This document shows positions 1 through 7,900 of a stretch of DNA of 64,000 bases, one piece after another. Source of the stretch: Hyphomicrobiaceae bacterium (lineage in GTDB: Bacteria > Pseudomonadota > Alphaproteobacteria > Rhizobiales > Methyloligellaceae); assembly GCA_028066055.1 (NCBI GenBank), contig JALCBY010000013.1, forward strand, positions 4,725-68,724, read 5' to 3'. Position numbers and translations under genes: made by a program. Positions within the stretch are counted from its first letter, which is position 1; every line of letters starts with the position of its first letter. The notes beneath the pieces were generated by a model that saw only the letters and a program-made list of their open reading frames with translations, searched no databases and was not told the DNA's origin.

Positions 1-68
1 CACTGCACAACGTGGGTTGCCGCCGGCAGCGATCCGCAAAACGCGTTGTAGTCTTCGTAACTGAGCAT
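1..68 (-). CDS. MmcQ/YjbR-family protein, N-terminal fragment
   Basis: An open frame runs off the left edge. From the ATG at 66-68 it reads MLSYEDYNAFCGSLPAATHV and continues to the border. This opening (a Y/F-x-x-F-C-x-S-L-P-x-x-x-x-V pattern) matches the first helix of MmcQ/YjbR (DUF419) proteins, small single-domain proteins with a DNA-binding-like fold and no firmly established function. Only about 22 residues are visible, so the call rests on the N-terminal motif. The gene lies just past the clpB terminator on the same strand, so it is probably a separate transcription unit. No strong ribosome binding site is seen. Confidence 0.55.
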   Translation of the reverse strand, partial: MLSYEDYNAFCGSLPAATHVVQ

Positions 69-81
69 GGCCGAACGACCC

Positions 82-124
82 AGAGAAAAAGTGGTCGGGT
101 TCCCCAGCTGCGGGAAACCCGACC
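82..124 (-). terminator. Rho-independent terminator of clpB
   Basis: On the minus strand, just past the clpB stop, arms GGTCGGGTTTCCC and GGGAACCCGACC form a stem (112-124 with 93-103, one bulged base). The run ACTTTTTCTC follows immediately, as expected of an intrinsic terminator. Confidence 0.75.
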
Positions 125-128
125 GGCG

Positions 129-2726
129 TTATGCCGCTTTCGCTACCGCCGTCCCGTTAATCACAAGCCCGTCGGTATTTGCCGACACCTTGACCGCGTC
201 ACCATCCTTGATGGCGCCTTCCAGCGTCAGTTCCGCCAGCGGATCCTGAAGGTTCTTCTGGATCACGCGCTTCAGCGGACGCGCACCATAGGCCGGGTCA
301 TATCCCTTGTCGGCGAGCCACTCACGCGCCTTGTCATCGAGTTCGACCGTAACCTTGCGCTCATCCAGCAGCTTCTGCAGACGCGCCATCTGGATATCGA
401 CGATGGCCGACATCTGATCACGCTTCAGACGGTGGAACAGGATGATCTCGTCGAGCCGGTTGAGGAACTCCGGCCTGAATCGCGCCTGCACCTGCGCCAT
501 GACCTGACCGCGCACCGCTCCGGTGTCCTCACCTTCGGGCTGATTCACCAGTATTTCGGCACCGATATTTGAGGTCATGATGATGAGGGCATTGCGAAAG
601 TCGACCGTCCGGCCCTGACCATCGGTCAGACGTCCGTCGTCCAGAACCTGCAAAAGCACGTTGAAGACGTCCGGATGTGCCTTTTCGATCTCGTCGAACA
701 GTACGACCTGATACGGCCGGCGGCGGATGGCCTCTGTCAGCGCACCGCCTTCTTCATATCCAACATATCCGGGAGGCGCCCCGATCAGCCGGGCCACGGA
801 GTGCTTCTCCATGAATTCCGACATATCGATACGAACCATGGCGTTTTCGTCATCGAAGAGGAACGCCGCCAATGCCTTTGTCAGCTCCGTCTTGCCGACG
901 CCTGTCGGTCCGAGGAACATGAACGATCCGATCGGACGGTTCGGGTCCTGCAGACCAGCTCTGGCCCGGCGCACTGCCGTCGACACGGCAGTGACCGCCT
1001 CTTGCTGGCCAACGACACGTCCGGCCAGCGCATCTTCCATGCGCAGAAGTTTTTCACGCTCGCCTTCCAGCATCTTGTCGACAGGAATGCCGGTCCAGCG
1101 CGATACCACCTGCGCAATGTGATCGCTCGTCACGGCCTCCTCGACCATGCCTTCAGCGCGCTCCTCCTCCTCCGTTTCCGTAAGCTTTTTCTCAAGCTCC
1201 GGAATACGGCCATAGGAGAGCTCGCCGGCCCGCGCGAGATCGCCGGACCGTTGCGCCTGCTCAAGCTCATGGCGCGCCGCGTCCAACTCCTCTTTCAGGT
1301 TTTGCGCTTCATTGAGCTTTTCCTTTTCCTCGTGCCACCGGCGGGTCAGGGCATCGGACTGCTCTTCCAGATCCGCCAGTTCCTTTTCCAGCGTCTCCAG
1401 GCGATCCTTCGAGGCGCTGTCGTCTTCCTTCTTCAGGGCTTCGCGCTCGATCTTCATCTGGATGATCCTGCGATCGAGTTCATCCAGCTCTTCCGGCTTG
1501 GAATCGACCTGCATACGCAACCGGCTTGCGGCTTCGTCCATCAGATCGATCGCCTTATCGGGCAGGAACCGGTCCGTGATGTAACGGTTGGATAACGTCG
1601 CCGCGGCAACCAGGGCGTTGTCGGTCACGCGTACGCCGTGATGCAGTTCGTATTTCTCCTTCAGGCCGCGCAAAATCGAGATCGTGTCCTCGACACTCGG
1701 CTCGGTCACGAACACGGGCTGGAAGCGCCGCGCAAGTGCTGCATCCTTCTCGACATTCTTGCGGTATTCATCGAGCGTGGTCGCCCCGATGCAATGAAGT
1801 TCGCCGCGGGCAAGCGCAGGCTTCAACAGGTTGGATGCGTCCATTGCGCCTTCCGAAGCGCCCGCACCCACGATGGTGTGCATCTCGTCGATGAACAGAA
1901 TGATGTTCCCGTCACTGTCGGACACTTCGTTGAGCACGGACTTGAGCCGTTCTTCGAACTCGCCGCGATACTTCGCGCCGGCGATGAGAGCCCCCATGTC
2001 GAGCGCCAGCAGCTGTTTGTCGCGCAGACTTTCGGGGACATCTCCATTGACGATCCTTAGCGCTAATCCTTCAGCGATGGCCGTCTTGCCGACGCCGGGC
2101 TCGCCGATCAGGACCGGGTTGTTCTTGGTTCGCCGCGACAATACCTGAACGGTACGGCGAATTTCCTCATCCCGCCCGATGACGGGGTCGAGCTTGCCAT
2201 CCCGCGCAGCCTCGGTGAGATCACGCGCATACCGTTTGAGCGCATCGTAAGCCTGCTCCGCCGATGCGGAGTCGGCAGTGCGGCCCTTGCGCAAATCGTT
2301 GATCGCATCGTTCAGAGCGTTGGGTGTTACCCCGGCGCGCTCGAGAATCTTGGCGGTATCGGAACTTTTCTCGACCGCCAACGCCAACAGCAAACGCTCG
2401 ACGGTGACGAATTTATCGCCCGCTTTTTTGGCGGCCTGTTCAGCCGTCTCAAATACACGGGCTGTGCCCGGCGCGAGATAGACCTGACCCGCGCCGCCGC
2501 CTGAAACCTTTGGCAGTTTGGCAAGAGCAGCTTCTGTTTCCTCCAGGGCCTGGCCTGGGTTACCGCCGGCGCGCGAAATCAATCCGGCCGCAAGGCCCTC
2601 CTCATCGTCGAGAATCACCTTGAGCAGATGTTCCGGCGCAAATTGCTGATGTCCTTCGCGTAGCGCGAGGCCCTGTGCCGACTGGATGAACCCGCGGGCA
2701 CGTTCGGTGTATTTTTCAAAATCCAT
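129..2726 (-). CDS. clpB: ATP-dependent chaperone ClpB
   Basis: This encodes the Hsp100 disaggregase that threads aggregated proteins through a hexameric pore together with DnaK. Visible parts in order are the N-terminal Clp repeat domain (to about residue 145), AAA-1 with Walker [14 protein letters not shown] near residue 205, a long coiled-coil middle domain rich in Glu, Lys and Arg (about 400-525), AAA-2 with Walker [14 protein letters not shown] near residue 605 and Walker [15 protein letters not shown], and the C-terminal D2-small domain. The length, about 865 residues, is normal for ClpB. I chose the ATG at 2726 because AAAGGGG lies about 8 bases upstream; an in-frame ATG seven codons earlier would place that ribosome binding site inside the gene. 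A strong terminator follows. No clear heat-shock sigma-32 promoter was identified upstream. Confidence 0.97.
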   Translation of the reverse strand: MDFEKYTERARGFIQSAQGLALREGHQQFAPEHLLKVILDDEEGLAAGLISRAGGNPGQALEETEAALAKLPKVSGGGAGQVYLAPGTARVFETAEQAAKKAGDKFVTVERLLLALAVEKSSDTAKILERAGVTPNALNDAINDLRKGRTADSASAEQAYDALKRYARDLTEAARDGKLDPVIGRDEEIRRTVQVLSRRTKNNPVLIGEPGVGKTAIAEGLALRIVNGDVPESLRDKQLLALDMGALIAGAKYRGEFEERLKSVLNEVSDSDGNIILFIDEMHTIVGAGASEGAMDASNLLKPALARGELHCIGATTLDEYRKNVEKDAALARRFQPVFVTEPSVEDTISILRGLKEKYELHHGVRVTDNALVAAATLSNRYITDRFLPDKAIDLMDEAASRLRMQVDSKPEELDELDRRIIQMKIEREALKKEDDSASKDRLETLEKELADLEEQSDALTRRWHEEKEKLNEAQNLKEELDAARHELEQAQRSGDLARAGELSYGRIPELEKKLTETEEEERAEGMVEEAVTSDHIAQVVSRWTGIPVDKMLEGEREKLLRMEDALAGRVVGQQEAVTAVSTAVRRARAGLQDPNRPIGSFMFLGPTGVGKTELTKALAAFLFDDENAMVRIDMSEFMEKHSVARLIGAPPGYVGYEEGGALTEAIRRRPYQVVLFDEIEKAHPDVFNVLLQVLDDGRLTDGQGRTVDFRNALIIMTSNIGAEILVNQPEGEDTGAVRGQVMAQVQARFRPEFLNRLDEIILFHRLKRDQMSAIVDIQMARLQKLLDERKVTVELDDKAREWLADKGYDPAYGARPLKRVIQKNLQDPLAELTLEGAIKDGDAVKVSANTDGLVINGTAVAKAA

Positions 2727-2949
2727 ATTCAAACCCCTTTCTGGCATGCGATCACCGCCTGATCGTTCAGCACAGGTCTCGCACCCAAGAGTCCGGGCAA
2801 TACCACCGAATTCGACGTCGCGTCATACACATTCGGCGGTCAGCGCACCGGTCTCGGGACCTCTCAACAGAGCTATTTCCCAATATCTATATAGTGTTGC
2901 CGCAGCGCAACAAAAGGGGCATAAATGCGCTCCGTTTTCGTTGAAAGTC

Positions 2950-3738
2950 ATGTCCGATACAGATTCCATTCGCGTTTCATCGCTCCACCGCTATCCCGTC
3001 AAAGGCCTGCGGCCGCAGGACCTTGCGGAAGTTTCTGTCGAAGCTGGCGAAACCCTGCCCTATGACAGAGCCTGGGCGATAGAGAATGGTCGTGGGAGGT
3101 TCGATCCCAACGCCCCAAAGCATCTGCCGAAGATCAACTTTCTGATGCTCATGCGCAACGAGCGTCTCGCGGCGCTCGAGGTCGAGTTCGACGAAGCGAC
3201 CCATACGTTAACCCTGCTCCGCAACGGCAAACAGGTGGTGAGAGGTGCGCTTGATACCGCTATGGGTCGGCAGCTGATTGAACAGTTCATGGCGGGGTAT
3301 ATGGAGAACGACCTTCGCGGCGCACCGCATATTGTAAATGCGCCCGGCCACAATTTTACGGACGTCGCCATCAAGTGCGTCCACATCGTCAATCTCGCGA
3401 GCGTTCGTGAACTGGAACGTGCCGTTGGCCGCCCTGTAGACCCCATGCGGTTCCGCGCGAATGTGTATATCGAGTCCCAACAGCCATGGGAGGAATTCGG
3501 CTGGGTTGGCCAGCGAATTCGCATCGGCGGCACCGTGTTTGACGTCATCGACCGCACAACCCGATGTGCCGCAACCAACGTTGATCCCCAGACGGCGGAT
3601 CGTGACATGGCCATTCCGGCCGCGCTCATGCGCGCCTATGGTCACGAGGATTTCGGTGTCTATGCGACCGTGGCAGAACGAGGCACGATCAGGCGCGGTG
3701 ATACGGTCACTTTGATCAGCGAACGGGTCACGCTGTAA
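2950..3738 (+). CDS. MOSC domain-containing protein
   Basis: About 262 residues. It opens with a MOSC N-terminal beta-barrel (SSLHRYPVKGLRPQ, then LPYDRAWAIENG) and continues into a MOSC domain (FRANVYIE, and TRCAATNVDP, which carries the conserved Cys). The family includes MOCS3/mARC-like molybdenum-cofactor sulfurtransferases and the YcbX group, which handle sulfur or Mo-cofactor-dependent reductions. The exact substrate cannot be read from the sequence. The frame is open upstream, but the family-like N-terminus and the position after the clpB intergenic region favour the ATG at 2950. It is transcribed divergently from clpB and ends 27 bases from the convergent DUF4167 gene. The modABC locus in this window gives a possible link to molybdenum use, but that is only inference. 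Confidence 0.85.
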   Translation: MSDTDSIRVSSLHRYPVKGLRPQDLAEVSVEAGETLPYDRAWAIENGRGRFDPNAPKHLPKINFLMLMRNERLAALEVEFDEATHTLTLLRNGKQVVRGALDTAMGRQLIEQFMAGYMENDLRGAPHIVNAPGHNFTDVAIKCVHIVNLASVRELERAVGRPVDPMRFRANVYIESQQPWEEFGWVGQRIRIGGTVFDVIDRTTRCAATNVDPQTADRDMAIPAALMRAYGHEDFGVYATVAERGTIRRGDTVTLISERVTL

Positions 3739-3765
3739 CTCTCACTGATCTGACGATGAGGCGTT

Positions 3766-4425
3766 TCAGGTGACAGCTTCGTCGCCACTGCTCTTTTTCG
3801 CAACCTTTTCCACCTCAACGGCTTCATCGCCACCGCTCTTTTTTGCAGCCTTTTCCGCCTCGACGGCTTCGTCGCCACTGCTCTTTTTTGTAGCCTTTTC
3901 CGCCTCGACGGCTTCGTCAGCAGCCGGGCTGTCTTCTTCGGGCGCAGGGGCCGCCTTGCCATTGCTTTTTGTCGTGCGAGACAGCGTTCTCAGCAATCCA
4001 TCGTCGCTGTGGGTCTCGCCTCCGGAATTTCCGGCAGGCGCCTTCGCTGGCTTCCTGGCGTCTTGCTTCGTGTCTTTCTGCCTGCCGTCGGCATCTTCCG
4101 GACTGCTCTCGGTTTGCGAACGTTCCGCCCCGGATCCGTTGAGACCTTCAGGCTGTTGCGGCTGACTGGCCATAATGATCCGGTTGTAGTGCTCCGCATG
4201 CTGCAGATAGCTTTCGCCGGCGACGGTATCGCCAGAGGAAAGGGCATCGCGCGCCAGCGAGGCATATTTTTCCGCGATGTGCGCGGCTGTCCCACGGATT
4301 TTCACATCGGGTCCGTTTGACTCATAGTTTCGGCTGAGAGGATTCTGAGCCTTGTTGCGGCCACGTCCGCGTCCACGGCGGTTTTGTTGACCTTGCCTCA
4401 TTGGCTTTCTTGTTGCATTGGCCAT
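3766..4425 (-). CDS. DUF4167 domain-containing protein
   Basis: 219 residues. The N-terminus is very basic (RQGQQNRRGRGRGRNKAQN), followed by the DUF4167 core with GTAAHIAEKYASLARDAL and GDTVAGESYLQHAEHYNRI. This family is typical of alphaproteobacteria and commonly sits near prfA/prmC; the Arg/Gly-rich start suggests nucleic-acid binding, but the function is unknown. After about residue 95 the protein is low-complexity and acidic or Lys-rich, ending in a 15-residue unit repeated about three and a half times (DEAVEAEKAAKKSGG and variants), encoded by an exact 45-bp tandem repeat. The repeat-containing tail is likely disordered and variable between strains. Confidence 0.88.
   Translation of the reverse strand: MANATRKPMRQGQQNRRGRGRGRNKAQNPLSRNYESNGPDVKIRGTAAHIAEKYASLARDALSSGDTVAGESYLQHAEHYNRIIMASQPQQPEGLNGSGAERSQTESSPEDADGRQKDTKQDARKPAKAPAGNSGGETHSDDGLLRTLSRTTKSNGKAAPAPEEDSPAADEAVEAEKATKKSSGDEAVEAEKAAKKSGGDEAVEVEKVAKKSSGDEAVT
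3776..3910. repeat. Three tandem 45-bp repeats inside the DUF4167 gene
   Basis: The phrase GCTTC starts at 3776, 3821, 3866 and 3911, exactly 45 bases apart, and the sequence between is nearly identical. Because 45 is a multiple of three the repeat keeps frame and encodes a 15-residue acidic/Lys unit. Copy-number change would lengthen or shorten the tail without frameshift. Confidence 0.9.
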
Positions 4426-4613
4426 TTTGATTGTCCTGTCCAGTCGTCAAACACGTTTGCCGCCAGCCTGGCTAGCAACCAGTCATGGATCGTTCTGGAT
4501 TGCAGTGCCCCGTATTCTCCTACGTCCCCCAAAAGCTCTAGAACAATCTGACTTGCCGGTACCCGGCGCCTCATACCTCAGGATTGTTTTCTAAAGCCAT
4601 CTCAAGCAAGAAT

Positions 4614-4847
4614 TTACCCCTTCAAGACCGGACCCCAATACGCCCAGCGCCGGTCATCTGGGAAACCTAAGCCGTCACGGATTAGAATTCTGCGCCACAA
4701 ATAAAGACACGCTCGGTGTCTTTCGAACGCTTCGTTTCCGGCTATTTTTGGCTTGCTCACTTCAACACGCTCAAGAAATTCAAGCGCGTCTTGTGAATTG
4801 AACCTAGCCTGATCGTGCACAATTTCCAACCCCCTTTTTCTGGTCAT
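4614..4847 (-). CDS. Small hypothetical protein following prmC
   Basis: 77 residues, starting at the ATG that abuts the prmC stop codon. I do not recognise it. The sequence is mixed and protein-like, with a Trp/Arg-rich C-terminal half (YLWRRILIRDGLGFPDD, RRWAYWGP), no signal peptide and no membrane segment. Codon use differs from the neighbours: AGA, AGG, ATA and TTA codons appear, and the stretch is richer in A+T than prmC. Together with the weak ribosome binding site, this suggests a recently acquired or poorly expressed gene, or a chance frame. Direct adjacency to prmC allows translational coupling. Confidence 0.4.
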   Translation of the reverse strand: MTRKRGLEIVHDQARFNSQDALEFLERVEVSKPKIAGNEAFERHRACLYLWRRILIRDGLGFPDDRRWAYWGPVLKG

Positions 4848-5735
4848 CTAGGCAGAGGGTGAACGTCTCGCCCCGATACAGCGGACATGTCCCGCCAAGT
4901 CACGCCAATGACAGGGCTTTTCGAATCCCACCGCTTTGGCGGTTGTGGCCAGCATGTTACATACGGCTTCGGCCTGGCCCGCTCCAACCTCGAGGACAAC
5001 CCATCCGCCCGGGACCAGACACTCGCGCAGCGCGGGGATGATGGCGCGATATGCGTCGAGCCCGTCACTGCCACCGTCCAGCGCGGACCGGGGGTCATAC
5101 GCATATACATCGGGAGCGAGATCTGCGATGGCGCCGGTTGCGATATAAGGCGGATTTGACACAACCAGATCGTGGGAACCCGCAACACCCGTTGACCAGG
5201 ATGTGCAGACAAACCGAGCGCGCTGGGTAACGCCATGGCGTGATGCGTTGTCTCGTGCAACGCAAAGCGCACGTTCGGAGATATCCGTGCCGACACCGGT
5301 TGCCGAGCCGACTTCATGCAACAGGCTGACGAGAATGCATCCCGAACCGGTACCGATGTCGAGGATACGATGTCCCTCCGGGCGAGGCGCAGAGCCCAAG
5401 ACCTCCAAAGAGGCATCAATCACCGTCTCGGTATCGGGTCTCGGGTCCAGCGTATCGGGCGTAATCTTGAAATCCAGCCCCCGGAACTCACGCACACCGA
5501 CAATGCGCGAGACGGGTTCGTGCGCGCACCGGCGCTTCGCATAGCTGAATGCCGTTTGGCGCGCCGGGAGGGATGTCCTTCGTTCCGGTTCCGCCACCAA
5601 TGTCTCGTGACTGATGCCGAGCGCGTAGCAGACAATAAGGCGCGCATCGAGTTCCGGTGTCGGTGTGCCGCTCGCCCTCAACGAGGCAGCAAGTTCACGG
5701 TAAAGAGCGCCGGCTGACAGTCCGCTGTCAGGCAT
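4848..5735 (-). CDS. prmC: Peptide chain release factor N5-glutamine methyltransferase
   Basis: This enzyme methylates the Gln of the GGQ motif of release factors 1 and 2 using S-adenosylmethionine. The N-terminal helical domain carries LDARLIVCYALG; the Rossmann methyltransferase domain carries ILDIGTGSGCILVSLL for cofactor binding and the catalytic NPPYI motif (VVSNPPYIATG). About 295 residues, normal for the family. Three in-frame starts exist: TTG at 5783, ATG at 5771 (both overlapping prfA) and ATG at 5735. I chose 5735 because it gives the usual N-terminal length before the LDAR motif, but none has a strong ribosome binding site. It lies directly downstream of its substrate gene prfA, a classic pairing. 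Confidence 0.93.
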   Translation of the reverse strand: MPDSGLSAGALYRELAASLRASGTPTPELDARLIVCYALGISHETLVAEPERRTSLPARQTAFSYAKRRCAHEPVSRIVGVREFRGLDFKITPDTLDPRPDTETVIDASLEVLGSAPRPEGHRILDIGTGSGCILVSLLHEVGSATGVGTDISERALCVARDNASRHGVTQRARFVCTSWSTGVAGSHDLVVSNPPYIATGAIADLAPDVYAYDPRSALDGGSDGLDAYRAIIPALRECLVPGGWVVLEVGAGQAEAVCNMLATTAKAVGFEKPCHWRDLAGHVRCIGARRSPSA

Positions 5736-5751
5736 TCCGTTTGCCGTGGAG

Positions 5752-6843
5752 CTAGGCAGCCGGCTGTTCATCGATAGCCGCAAGCTGGTTCGCCTGCTGT
5801 TCAGTCACGAGCGCATCAATGATTTCGTCGAGGCCGCCCCCTTCAAGCACTTCGTTGAGCTTATGGAGGGTCAGGTTTATGCGATGGTCGGTAACGCGTC
5901 CCTGCGGGAAATTATACGTGCGGATACGCTGGGACCGATCTCCGCTTCCGACCTGGCCGCGGCGGTCCGCGGCACGTTCGGCATCCTTCTTTTCGCGCTC
6001 GACTTCGTAAAGCCGTGCGCGCAACACCTTCATCGCCTTTGCGCGGTTCTTATGTTGCGACTTTTCATCCTGCTGGCTGACCACGATTCCCGTTGGCAAA
6101 TGTGTAATGCGAACGGCGCTGTCGGTTGTGTTCACCGATTGCCCCCCGGGGCCACTGGCCCGGAAAACATCTACACGAAGATCCTTTTCATCGACGGCGA
6201 TATCCACTTCCTCGGCTTCCGGAAGGACCGCGACGGTGGCCGCGGAGGTATGTATGCGACCACTCGACTCCGTTTCCGGCACCCGCTGAACCCGGTGGAC
6301 ACCGGATTCATACTTCAAGCGCGCGAAAGCGCCACGGCCGCTTACGTTGGCGATCACTTCCTTGAAACCACCTAGAGGAGCGTCGCTCGCTGAAATAATC
6401 TCGATCTTCCAGCCTTTCAGATCCGCATATCGTTGGTACATGCGGTACAAGTCGCCGGCGAACAGCGCAGCCTCATCTCCCCCGGTTCCAGCGCGAACTT
6501 CCAGGATCACATTCTTTTCGTCAGCCGCGTCTTTGGGAAGCAAAAGGAGCCTCAGCTTCTGCTCCATCTCCTCAATCTTCGGTTCGATCTCTTCCAGCTC
6601 AGTCTTCGCCAACTCGACCATTTCCGCGTCGGCATCGCTGTCGGAAACGATCTCTTGGAGGTCGGCGCTCTCCTTCCGCGCCGCTCGCAACGCGTTGATC
6701 GCGCCCACCACCGGATCGAGTTCGGCGAACTCGCGCGCCAGACGAACATATGTTTCCTGGTCAGGACCGGCAGCCAATTCGCCCTGTACGGTTTCCCAGC
6801 GACTGACGAGCTGTTCGAGTTTCTGTTCGGGAATTGCAGACAT
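5752..6843 (-). CDS. prfA: Peptide chain release factor 1
   Basis: RF1 terminates translation at UAA and UAG. 363 residues, normal length. It shows the N-terminal helical domain, the codon-recognition region with the PxT-type tripeptide ([20 protein letters not shown]) and the catalytic GGQ in [20 protein letters not shown], whose Gln is the target of PrmC encoded next. The start [10 protein letters not shown] follows a 50-base gap from the RodZ-like gene on the same strand, so the RodZ-like gene, prfA and prmC could be co-transcribed. Confidence 0.97.
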   Translation of the reverse strand: MSAIPEQKLEQLVSRWETVQGELAAGPDQETYVRLAREFAELDPVVGAINALRAARKESADLQEIVSDSDADAEMVELAKTELEEIEPKIEEMEQKLRLLLLPKDAADEKNVILEVRAGTGGDEAALFAGDLYRMYQRYADLKGWKIEIISASDAPLGGFKEVIANVSGRGAFARLKYESGVHRVQRVPETESSGRIHTSAATVAVLPEAEEVDIAVDEKDLRVDVFRASGPGGQSVNTTDSAVRITHLPTGIVVSQQDEKSQHKNRAKAMKVLRARLYEVEREKKDAERAADRRGQVGSGDRSQRIRTYNFPQGRVTDHRINLTLHKLNEVLEGGGLDEIIDALVTEQQANQLAAIDEQPAA

Positions 6844-6896
6844 CGCGCTCAGTTACACGATTTTTGTGTGTTGGGGCAACGTCCGGTTGGCGTTGG

Positions 6897-7757
6897 CTAA
6901 CGGAGCTTGTCCGACTTGCGGTTGTCAGGATCGAAAACCTGTGGCTGTGTTTTGCGCTCATCGAGAGGCCGCACAAGCTCCCAGGCGCCCCGCATGGCGC
7001 GGGGAAGCGGCTCCGGCAGACTATCAACCGCTCTCCAGACAGCCTGCGGATTTTGTGACGCGAACCACAGTCCGAAGCCAAGCGCTCCCACAAGGCCGAA
7101 AAGCAATAGCCAGTTCAGGGCAGCCCGCGCCAATCCTGGAATCCGGCTTTTCCGGCTCACAGCGCGCTCCGCGTTTTCTGTATCCGTGGTCACCGGACTT
7201 GCCGGTGTCGACCCGGGCGTAAACTCCGCATCCACCGCCGCACCATTGGGTGCCTGTGTCTGGGCTTGCGCCGGCGTCTGTGTTTGCGCCTGCGGCTCGG
7301 CATCTGCCAAACCGGGATCCGGCACCGCATCCGGCTGTTTTGCCGAAAGGGAGGGTAAAGGACTATCCGGGGTGGCACCGGCATCGTCCCGCGGGCACGC
7401 TTTGTTTGCTTCACCAGCCTTCAGTGCATCGAACTGCCCTTTCATTCGGCGCAGGATAGGTCGAGAATCCAGACCTAACTGCGCCGCGTAAGCGGTCACC
7501 ACACGGCTAACCTCGGACCACTCCGGCAGGGCCAGAAGATCGCCACTCTCCAGAACATCGATCGTTTCTACCGACGTCGCCAGCCGTCCGGCGATACGCT
7601 CCCTCGAGACACCCATGGCGCGGCGCATCTCGCGGAAGATGGTCGCCAATTCTGTGTCTTGAGCTGACGGCATCTGGTTTATCGATTTGGTACCCAGGCG
7701 AAACCCGTCGTCCCCGCCAGAAGACGGAGCAACAGCCTCGCTTCGTCGCGACGACAT
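6897..7757 (-). CDS. RodZ-like helix-turn-helix membrane protein
   Basis: About 286 residues from the chosen start. An N-terminal HTH_25-type helix-turn-helix (IFREMRRAMGVSRERIAGRL, ending VLESGDLLALPEW) is followed by a long Pro/Ala/Gln-rich linker (PQAQTQTPAQAQTQAPNGAA) and a single membrane segment (NWLLLFGLVGALGFGLWFA) near the C-terminus. This order (cytoplasmic HTH, linker, one transmembrane helix) resembles RodZ, which links MreB to the cell wall machinery, but the periplasmic RodZ beta domain is missing or very short. The start is uncertain: GTG at 7832, ATG at 7814 and ATG at 7757 are in frame; 7757 has AGTGGGGG directly before it. It lies between ptsP and prfA on the same strand. 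Confidence 0.75.
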   Translation of the reverse strand: MSSRRSEAVAPSSGGDDGFRLGTKSINQMPSAQDTELATIFREMRRAMGVSRERIAGRLATSVETIDVLESGDLLALPEWSEVSRVVTAYAAQLGLDSRPILRRMKGQFDALKAGEANKACPRDDAGATPDSPLPSLSAKQPDAVPDPGLADAEPQAQTQTPAQAQTQAPNGAAVDAEFTPGSTPASPVTTDTENAERAVSRKSRIPGLARAALNWLLLFGLVGALGFGLWFASQNPQAVWRAVDSLPEPLPRAMRGAWELVRPLDERKTQPQVFDPDNRKSDKLR

Positions 7758-7900
7758 TTCCCCCACTTGTCCTTCTTTGCCGCTTCTATGGTCGACTAAA
7801 CTTGCGCTTTCCATTTCCCGGACAGCGCGCACAACCGATCAATATCAACCGATTAAAGCCAATGACGCGGCTCGCTGCAACGTGAGATGCGTAAGCACGC

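Noticed and set aside
2895-2912. TGTTGC-N6-GCAACA inverted repeat between clpB and the MOSC gene
   Set aside because: Short arms, no T-run, and no sigma-32 promoter could be aligned with it; not enough to call an operator.
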